In this document: positions 8,479 through 18,200 of the stretch, one piece after another
Layout of the letters: every line of letters starts with the position of its first letter
How positions within the stretch are numbered: position 1 is the first letter of the stretch
The notes under the pieces: generated by a model
The model's database searches: none
Told to the model about the DNA's origin: nothing
Seen by the model: only the letters and a program-made list of their open reading frames with translations
Assembly (NCBI RefSeq): GCF_014695395.1
Contig: NZ_JACJOF010000027.1
Span: 682,001 to 746,000 of the forward strand
DNA from: Nodosilinea sp. FACHB-131
GTDB taxonomy: Bacteria > Cyanobacteriota > Cyanobacteriia > Phormidesmidales > Phormidesmidaceae
DNA: 64,000 nt
Direction of reading: 5' to 3'
Translations under genes and position numbers: made by a program

Positions 8479-8943
8479 ATGAAACGGTTGCTTGTTGCTC
8501 TGGTGATGTGTTTAGCGCTGGTAGGGTTTCCGGCCCAAGCCGATGCGCACCAGGTTGAGACCTTTTACACCCTCGACAATCAGCTAGAGTTTCAGTCGCT
8601 GTTTAGCTCGGGCGAACCCTTTGTGGGGGCGACGGTCAACATTTATGCGCCCAACAATCCTGACGAGCCTTGGATGACGACCACCACCGATCGCGAGGGT
8701 CGGTTTGCGTTTTTGCCCGACGAGTCGATTCCAGGCGATTGGGAAGTCTCGATTGAAGATGACACCCAGAGCCACGCCGACTACTGGACCGTGCCCGTGG
8801 GCGACAAGGGCATTATCTACGACGGCATCAGCCTCGACTCGACTGAAGACGTGCACTACCGCGCCGCCGCTGCGTTCATGCCGCTGGTGATTTCGATTGG
8901 TGGAGCGCTGGCCTGGCTAGGGTTTACTCGCCGCCGTCGCTAG
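8479..8943 (+). CDS. Exported CbiL-like protein with C-terminal membrane anchor
   Basis: A 154-residue protein with a signal peptide (basic MKRLL start, hydrophobic core, cleavage near ADA-HQVE). Then comes a carboxypeptidase-regulatory-like Ig fold with GEPFVGATVNIYAPNNPDEPW and TTTDREGRFAFLPDE, a C-terminal transmembrane helix and a short Arg-rich cytoplasmic end. This arrangement matches small periplasmic-facing proteins associated with nickel/cobalt uptake systems (CbiL/NikL type), which begin with a His just after the signal peptide. No transporter genes lie beside it, so it is an orphan. A strong hairpin follows at 8960-9016. Confidence 0.6.
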   Translation: MKRLLVALVMCLALVGFPAQADAHQVETFYTLDNQLEFQSLFSSGEPFVGATVNIYAPNNPDEPWMTTTTDREGRFAFLPDESIPGDWEVSIEDDTQSHADYWTVPVGDKGIIYDGISLDSTEDVHYRAAAAFMPLVISIGGALAWLGFTRRRR

Positions 8944-8959
8944 ACAATTTCCTTAAATA

Positions 8960-9016
8960 AGCAGAAACGATCGGCCTCCGGTATCCCTCAACGTGGGGAT
9001 GCCGGAGGTTTCTGCT
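8960..9016 (+). terminator. Long hairpin after the CbiL-like gene
   Basis: AGCAGAAAC at 8960-8968 pairs with GTTTCTGCT at 9008-9016, and inside it CCTCCGG-type and CCGGAGG-type arms pair, giving an interrupted stem of more than 20 pairs. It lies 17 bases past the stop codon. There is no clear T-run, so termination is probable but not certain. Confidence 0.55.
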
Positions 9017-9239
9017 ATGGGCCTTTCCTGCTTTCGCCAAGCCGACCCGTCACCCCAGGGCGCTGGCTTTAATCATCGCGGTTGGTGAGAACGATCACCA
9101 AACCCTCGCCGCAGTCAACCGTGTTTTCTCTGTAGCTTCTCCTGCGTTCCCCCAACCTGCTAGGGAGAGCTGAGCCAGCGCTGCGCTTTGGTTCGCTACT
9201 CCTGCCAGACATTGCAAAGCCCCACAGGAGAACCTTTCC

Positions 9240-12200
9240 ATGACTGCTCAAGCCCCCGTTTTAGAGAGCTTTATCAAGCGTTACGGCGATCGCAACTACC
9301 GTTACCCCGTGCTGGTGCGCCACCAGGGCACCGTGATTGCCCTAGCGATGGATGACCAGCGCCGCATCTATTATTCCGTGCTGAATCTCAATGGTCAGGG
9401 AAATTCCCTCGACGTAAATAGTTGGGCCGACCAGCCCCAAGAGCTGGAGTTTCCCAAAGAAATGGCTGAAGTGGGCTTTGGCCTGGCCGACCAGCTGCTG
9501 CTGCCGACGGTGAAGAAGGGCAGCAGCACCCCGGTAGACCCCGGAGTGGTTGTAGCCGACAACGAAGAGGACAAGTTTCTCTCTAGAACCGCGCGACTGA
9601 CGGCGGACGCCCCATTTCAGGCCATGTCGGACGGGCGATTTGTGTACGTGTTTCGCCAGGCGATCGCCGCCAACCACCCCGATCAAATCACCGTCGAAGG
9701 CCCCGAGAAACGCCAGATCCCGATCGTCGATTTGACGCTGCTGGTCGATCGCTTTGTGCTGTCGGGCGCATCGGGCGCGTCTCAGGCGGGAGAAACCGCC
9801 CCGGTACCGCAGCTCAAGCTCAATCTAGAGGTGCGCTTTCGCCGCAGCCGCAGCAAGACTCGGCCCCAGAGCACCAAAGACAGCCTGGGGGCGCGCGACA
9901 TGCAGGACCAGCCCTTCTTTGAGCCCACCCAAGAGCTGTCGTTTATTCGCAACTTGCAGGAGGGGCGGTTTTCGCTGGTGCTGCTGCCCACCACCATCGC
10001 CGAGGTGACGCGCTGGCAGATCTTTGCCTTTAACAGCGCCACGGGGATGATCGATGCCTACAACGTGGAGCGCTCCCTAGAGGGCCTGTTCAACACCCGC
10101 GGCACCCAGTCTGCCACCGGCAGCGACGCTGCCGAGACCGCGCTGGACTTTAGCCGGGAGAGCGACCATGTGGTGTTGGCTCCAGGAGTTCGCCTCGGCC
10201 AAGGCTTTAGCCAGGAGGCGTGGATTTTCCCCCGCGTGACCGCGCCGGAGCCAGGGGAAGCGCTAGAGCAGGCTCTGCTGGGGAATGACGACAAGACTGC
10301 CACAGCACCGCCCTCGATCTGGATTGTGGACAACCGCCGGGTGCGGGTGGGCTTTGGCGATGGCGCTGAGTTTCAGTCCTTCATCACCGGAGAGGTGCTG
10401 CGATCGAACCAGTGGAACCATCTAGCGGTGGTGTTTAGCAATGACCCCGATGATGCGGGCTATCACCTCTACGTCAACGGCCTGCCCGTAGACGTGCGGC
10501 AGGAAGGCGCATCCACCAGCAGTGTGGGCAAAATGCCCGTAGATGCGGCCATCACCCTGATCGGTGCGCCCAGCCACAGCTTCTCTGGTCTAATCGACGA
10601 GATTCGCCTGTGGAGTCGGCCGCGTTCGGAGCGGGAAATTCGCAGCGATCGCAGCCTTCGGCTGTCTGGCCATGAGCTGGGGCTGGCGGCCTATTGGCGA
10701 CTGGATGAAGGTTCCGGCAGTGAAATTCTCGACCACACCGGCAACCATGCCCCCGGCACCATGACGGCGGGCTTTGCCAACCGCGCTTGGGTGACCTCCG
10801 ACGCGCCGATCGGCGAAAACGCCGGGGTCAGCCGCGACAGCTTCCGCTTTGAGGGCCGCACTGTCGAGTCGGGCATCGCCTCGCTGCTCTACTTCCAGCA
10901 GGAGGAGGCCCGCACCGGCTACGACCAGCAGGCCAAGCCCCTGCGCCAGGGAGCGCGGGTGATGATGGCGGTGGCGACTCAGGCGGTCGAGACCAACGAT
11001 CCTCAGGGGACGTCTGACCAACGCAAAGAGATTGCCACCCTCGACTTCGGCGTCTCTGCCAACGGCCGTCTGGCCAAGGTCGCCGACAACTTACAGCTCC
11101 AGCCCGTGGCGGTGGAGCGCGACGGCGACCCAGTGGATGTGAGCGCTGAACTGGCCCAAATTCAAACCATTCAGCAGGTGATTGACCAAACCCTAAGCGA
11201 TGACGACACCGCCGATGTGAGTGTCGCACTGGCCCAGATTGAGGCGTTGCAGGCCGCTATTAGGCAAAAGCAGCAGGCGGCTCGCACCGTAGACGTCAAC
11301 GCCGAGCTCGATCGCATTACAACCCTACAGGGCGCTATCACCCAAAAGACCCAGCGCGTCACCACCCTGAGCGAGGAAATCGACTACCTCAATCGGGTGT
11401 TTAGGATTGTGGATGATGCGATCGCCAACCGCAGCACCGGGCTCACCATTCCGGCGGGCAGTTTGGATAGCCTCAACTTGTCGGCTAAATTCAGTCGGCT
11501 GCGCGAGCTGCGCAACCTCCAGGCGAATGGCCAGCAAGAGCTACAGCAGCTGCTAGACTTTCTGCGCAATGCTCGGGTTACTCTGCACGAGCACGCCAAC
11601 TTTGGCGGCCGCTCATTATCCTTTGGTCTGAACGCCATTGGCAACAGCTTTTCGCCCCGCTTTGTGGGCTATACCCAGCTCAATCAGCACAACTTCAATG
11701 ATCTGATCAGCAGCATTGGCATTTCGGCCTTTATTCGCGTGGGTCGAGGGTCGCAGCTATTTCTGCCGGCGCTGCAGGTCACTGTTTTTGAGCATGCCAA
11801 CCGCAACAGCGGCCAAGATGGGTTTGCGCATACGTTTACCGAAACCAAGGCGTTTGTCGGTCGCGATTTCAACGATCGCATCTCCAGCCTAGAGATTTCT
11901 GAAAACCCGGCCTTCCGCAGCCACCGCGATGCGCTGCAGCGATCGCTCGACACTCTGGCCGCCGATCTGAGCAGCCTGCTCGACGAGCTGCGCGGCATTC
12001 GCACCAGCATTGAAGCTCTGCGCACCGACCAAGACCAGCAGCGGCAGCAGCTGGAGCAGGCGGTAATTAGCGATCGCACCGCCCTGGCCGCCCTGCAAAA
12101 CCTGCTGAACAAGGGGTTTGCCGCCACCATGCCGCTGGTGCACAGCGACGTCAGCGGTCTGTCGGTGGCGGGCGGGCTGCTCACCTTCGCTTGGGCTGAC

Positions 12201-15200
12201 GACACCCCGCTGCTGTTCGACAGCGCCGTGGGCAACGTGGCGATGTATTTTCGCGGTACCGACGATCAGTTCTTTGTCGCCTACTACAAAACCCTCACCC
12301 AGCGGGCGCGCTACGCCCTCAACGATGCCCTTGGGGCAGAGACCGTGGTGGGTTTCGCCCGCTCCACTGAGGCCGAGATGGATCGCATTCGCCTCAGTGT
12401 GAATGGGGAGGCTGCTGATCCTACCTGCACTGTCACCATCCAGGTTAAAGCGGGTGATCAGGAGATTGTCGAAACCTGGCGGCAGGTGCCTCGCGCTCCG
12501 GAGGGCTTTGCCAAGGTGCTGAATGGTTTGGCGGGCGATCGCACCTTTGTCGGTCGCGGCGAAATCGCCCTCACCTCTGGGCGCGCCGACACCCTGACCG
12601 TGGCGGGGGGCATTCACCGCTCGCTACCGGCTGGGGCCACGCTGTTTATCGGTGACTTTAAGGCTACTTTGGCAACCGCTGTAGACCAGGGCACCACAGA
12701 ACTGAGCATTCGCACTGGGGCTGCCAGCTCCACCGCCGAGCCGCTGCCGGTGTTCTTTTTGGAGTACGACTATGCGGTGCAGGCCAGCACCACCCAGGGC
12801 GGTGCTGACCTCTCCTCCGGCTCTAAGCTGTTGGCCTTCATCGCCAATGGTGCGGGTCAGGCGGTGAAGAATGGCACCGTGCACAGCGGTTTGACGCTCT
12901 CTAGCCGCTGGGTCTCTGAGGCGCCAGGCCACACCTACGCCTTCAACGGCCAAGACAGCCACGCTCGGCTGGAGGCCTCCAGCGCCGCCTTTGACCAGCA
13001 GCTGCGGCAGTTTTCGCCCCAGGCTGACCTGACGCTGGAAGCCTGGGTGCGCCCCAGCCAGATCGCCGAGGCCAGTCTGCGATCGCGCCTGCTCCACCAC
13101 CAACCGGCGGCCAATACGACCGATACTCGCTACCTGCTGGGTCTGAAGCGCGAGGAGTTGACTACAGCGATTGCTCTCAACGGCGGCACTGACCTAGTGC
13201 GCATTCCTAACGCTGCCCACCTCAACTTTGCCGGAGCCATCACCCTAGAGACCTGGGTCAAACCCGCCAAAAATGAGAACCTGGGCAACATCATCGTCCA
13301 CGGTAACGCCAGTGGCCACCAGGTCTTCTTGCGCATCAATGAGGGGCGTTACGAAGCCGGTAGCCACAACGGCACCGACCACAAGGTGGCGATCGTCATG
13401 CCTGCCGCCGATCGCACCGGCAACGCCTGGGTGCACCTGGCCGGGGTCTACGACGGCACCCACTGGCGGCTGTACCGCAATGGCATTGCCCTGGGTGAGC
13501 AGACCGATGCGATCGGGGCCGTCCCCATCGATGCCGATTGGGGTCTGGGAGCCCATCCCAACCCGGGCGATCGCGTGCGGGTCTTGACTGGGGCGATCGC
13601 CGAGGCCCGCATCTGGCAACGGGGCCGCACTCAGGTCGAAATCGCCGCCGACATGACCCGCGAACTCAGCGGCAACGAAACCGATCTGGCGGGCTGCTGG
13701 CGCTTCGACGACTTCGGCAACCGCCGCGCCACCGACTACGCTCGCTTTGGCCACCACGGCCAGCTGGTGGGCAATCCCCAGCCGACCGAGTCTCCTATTC
13801 CTGCCTACTCGGTATTTGCCGGGGTGGGTGAGCAACTGGTGCAGTCATCGCAGAAAATTGCTGCGGGCAACTGGAACCACTTGGCGGCGGTTTTCAACCA
13901 GTCCTACGGGGTGCAGCTCGATGGCCAGCCCGCCACCTTCTTAGACGCGGGCACCGATCTGACACTCGATATCAACCGCGACCTCACCCTTGAAGTCGCC
14001 TTCAAAGTCAACGACCTCAGCCAGGCCCGCGCCCTGCTCACTAAGGGCAAAATTAGTGCCACTGAAGACCCTGAGCAGCACGTACCCTACGCTCTTTACC
14101 TAAACCCGGCAGGCCGTTTGGTCTTTGCCTTTGAGGATGTCAGGGGCAAAAAACACCTGTTCATCTCCCAGCCCATCCCCAACCCCACGGAGTTTCACAC
14201 CGTCACTGTCACCCGCAAGCGCCATACCATCACCAGTCCGGTGCGCAACAATGGCGATCAGCAAACCGGGGTCGATATCGTCTCCTGGGATGCGATTCAG
14301 TTCTTTGTGGATGGCCAGGCCAATACCCACAGCAGCCAGCCCTACGGCCTGTTTGAGTACAAAAAACCGGGCAGCGACACCACCGGCACCCCCCGCCAGG
14401 AAGATGGCCGCAACGGGGGCAGCACTAGCCCCGGCTTCAATGCCGGACAGCCCCAGCAACCGCTGGACATTGGCAACAGTAATGCGCCCCTGGAGTTTGG
14501 CGCGGGCTTTAGTCTGGCTAGCTTTGACCCAGCGGGCGCCGATCTAGACAGCATCAACGGCGTCTATATTTCAGCGTTTGCGCTATCTAACCCAGAAGGA
14601 AAGCTGACCAACCCCCAGGAAGCGGAAATGATGGCCTTGGCCGTTGGGGTCAGTGCCGGGGCTGGTGAGTTAGAGCGGGATATCAACCTGCTCAATACCG
14701 TCCGCAACGGGTTCGATAACGGCTTTGCGATCGCCTCCCTCCACGGCACTCTGGCCGAAATTCGCCTGTGGAATGTGCCCCTGGAGGCGGGCAGCATCAA
14801 GCCTACAATCCAGGGCGGCGAAAAGGGGCTGCTCGCCTGGTGGCGCTTTGAAGAAGCTGAAGGCACCCTCGCTTTAGATTCCAAGGGCAGCAGCCACGCC
14901 CGTTTCAAGGGCGCGGTGCAGTGGGTCAAAGACCCCAACCCCAGCGGGTCGCAGCTAGTGCTCTACCGCAACGGGCAGCTGCTGAGTAGTGAGCTGGTGC
15001 CAGCGGCCAGCCGCGCCGTCCTGCTTTCGCCCCAGGCCCAGTTCACCCTAGGCGCAATGCAACGCGACAACAAAACCCAGGAATTCTTCCAGGGCGAGCT
15101 GGAGGAAGTGCGGATCTGGCAAACCGCCCGCACCCCAGAGCAGCTGCAAGACAACCTGTTCCGGCGGCTGTTGGGCGAAAACGAGCAGTTCCTCGACAAC

Positions 15201-18200
15201 CGCGAAGACCTGCTGGCCTACTATCCCTTTGATACCCAGAAGGCTGGAGTACTCTCCGACTTCTCGCTGCTGGGCAATGACCTGACACCTGTTAACGCCG
15301 AGTTTGTAATCTCCACCGCCCCCATTGGCGAAGACACGCCCCAAGTGCGCAGCGCGCTGGCGGGTGTCAGGACTCCCTTTAGCGATCGCCTCCAAAGCGC
15401 CCCCGCCGTGCAGGAGTATGGTGACCTGCAAACCGATATCGACGGCAACCTGTTCGGCATCTACAAGCGCTGCTACGGCCTGATTAAAGACGGCCAGTGG
15501 GAGCTGGTCACCGGCTTTAAGGTGGGTGAACTGGTGACCGAATGGGTCGGCCAGGTGCAGTTCGATCCGCAACTAATCGGCTTTATCGAAGGGGCGCCGC
15601 CAGTTCCCGGCGAAAACCTCACCAGCCGGGGGGCCGTGCTGGGTGAATTTGCCAACTACAACGGGGCCAGCTCCGTTGAACTCAAGCAGGCCAGCAAAAC
15701 CAACTTGACCTTCTCCGCTGACAAAGAAAGTGGCTTTGACTCTAGCTTTGATCTGACCGCCGGGCTGCTAACTGAGGCCAATGTCGAAGCCGGTATTGGC
15801 CTGGTGACCGAGGTGGCCGACGCAGACGGCGCCTTTGGTATTAAGGCCAAGTTTGAGAACTCCCTGGGCTGGCTCAGCTCGGGCAGCACCAGCCTGGGGC
15901 TGACCACCAACCTATCGAGCAAGCAGCAGCTGCAAGGGTTTGTCGAGCCTGCCAATGCCGTGGCCTTTGGCGATGTCGGTCGGCGGTTTATCCCTGAAAA
16001 CACGGGCTTTGCCCTGGTGCAGTCGCAAACCGCCGATGTGTTTGCCCTCAGGCTCAAGCACAACAGCGCCCTGGTGTCGTACCAGATGCGCCCCAACCCT
16101 GACATTCCGCCCGATCGCAACATCATCAACTTTCCCATCAACCCCGCCTACACCAAGCAGGGCACCCTGGACGGCAAAATCGGCTTCACCCCCGACCCCG
16201 CCTACCCCAATGCCCTCACCTTTAACAGCGACAGCAGCTTCTACAAACCGATCGAAGCCTTTGCCCTCAAGCAGCGGATCCAGCGCGAAGAGGAGCGGGT
16301 GCGGGCCTACTACGACCAGTACGACGCTGGGGCCGTGGGCCGTCGCCAGAATGTGCTGTTTGGCCAGAGCGGCGACCTGGGCAGCGAGGACGTGCTGCAA
16401 AACCTGCCCCGGCTAGAGAAGCGCAACCTGGCCAACACCTACGTCTGGACGGCGGACGGCGGCCTGTTTGCTGAAACCCAGGAAACCATGGACGTGGTGC
16501 AGGAGAGCTATGGCGGTTCCTACGCCTTTAAGGGGCAGGCCGGCATCTTTGCCGACCTGAACGTGTCCATTAGCGGCGTGGGCTTCAAGTTTGGTTTTGA
16601 GGCCATGTTTGGCGGTCGGCTCAACGTGCAGGCCACCAAGAGCGTGCAGTCAGAGAACAGCTTCTCGGTCGAGGTCAATGTCGATGAGGTCGAGCGCGAT
16701 GTGTTCCTGCGGGATGAAGCGGGGGAAGTGCTGTTTGACCTCAGCAACCCCCTCACGCCCAAGGCCCTGCGTCATCCTGGCAAAGTGGATGCCTACCGGT
16801 TTATGACCTTCTACCTGGAACCCCAGGCCGACCACTTCGACCACTTCTTTAACCAGGTGGTTGACCCCATTTGGCTGGAGCAAAGCACCGACGCCAACGC
16901 CCTGGCCCTGCGCGGTCTGCGCGATGCCAACAAAGCCCCTGGCACCAAGCCCCCCTGCTGGCGCATCTTTCACCGGGTGACCTTTGTCAGCCGGGTGCTG
17001 CCCCCGATCGGTAGCACCAAGCCCCTGCCCGCCCTAGAATCCACCCTGCGGGAGCTGAGCATCGACAGCAACTTTGAGCTGATCAAGCGGCTCGACCCCT
17101 TTGTAGCCGACAAGGTCGATGACTTTGGCGAATTCTCCCGTGCCATTCGCGAGACCATTGCCACCTTTATGCCTGAGCTGCAACCCCACGTGGCTGCCAT
17201 CACCGAGTTTATGCGGCTGTTCTATGGCGTCACTGAGGTCACCAGCCTGGCCGACAGCCCGGAGCTCACTGCCCTGCTAGAGGGCGATCGCGCCCCCAAC
17301 GCTGCCCCAGTGGTGCGGGTAGGCCGCAGCCAAACCCTGCGCCTAGAGGATGGCACCGTGCAGACCACCCTGCCCGGCTCTGTAGCCGACGATCGCCTCT
17401 CTCCCGAGGCCGTCTTCGTCACCTGGGCGGTGGAGTCTGCGCCCACCGGAGCCACTGTTGCCTTTGAGGATCGCCACAGCCCCGTGACCGTCGCCAGCTT
17501 TAGCGACATTGGCCACTACCGGCTAGCGCTAACCGCCAGCGATGGCACCCTGTCTGCCACAGAAGACCTCGACATTTTGGTCAACCAGTCCCCTCTGGTG
17601 CGAGCGGGTGACGACCAGGAGATCGGCTTCCGCCAGCCCCTAGAACTGCGGGGCGAACTGCTGCGGGATGGTCGGGGTGACAAGACAACTCAAGCCCTCA
17701 CCACCCGCTGGGATGCGATCAGCGGCCCCGGCTCCGTCACCTTTGACAATGCTGCCGCCCTGCGCACTCGGGCTCTCTTTAGCGCCAGCGGCGTCTATCT
17801 GCTGCGGCTGACGGCAGAAACCACCACGGCTAGTGGTGTGCTCACCCACAGCGACGACCTGCAAGTGTTTGTGGGGGCGCGCATCAACCGAGGGCTGCTC
17901 AGCCTCTACAGCTTTGCAGATAGCGGCAACAGCGTGCGCGATGTTGGTGGAGTTGGAGTGCCGGTGGATTTGGCGATCGCCGGCAAACCCACACCGCTCA
18001 AAGCCCGAGGCGAAACCACTCCCTTTGCCCTGGCGCTGAAGAAACCTGCCTGCCTCACCAGCACCAACGCCAGCCGCCTAGTCCAGGCGATCAAAGCCAG
18101 CGGTGAATTTACTCTAGAAGCCTGGATTAACCCCTCCCAGGGGAACCAGCCCGGACTGGGTCGCATTCTCACCCTGTCGGGAGGGGCCAGCCGCCGCAAC

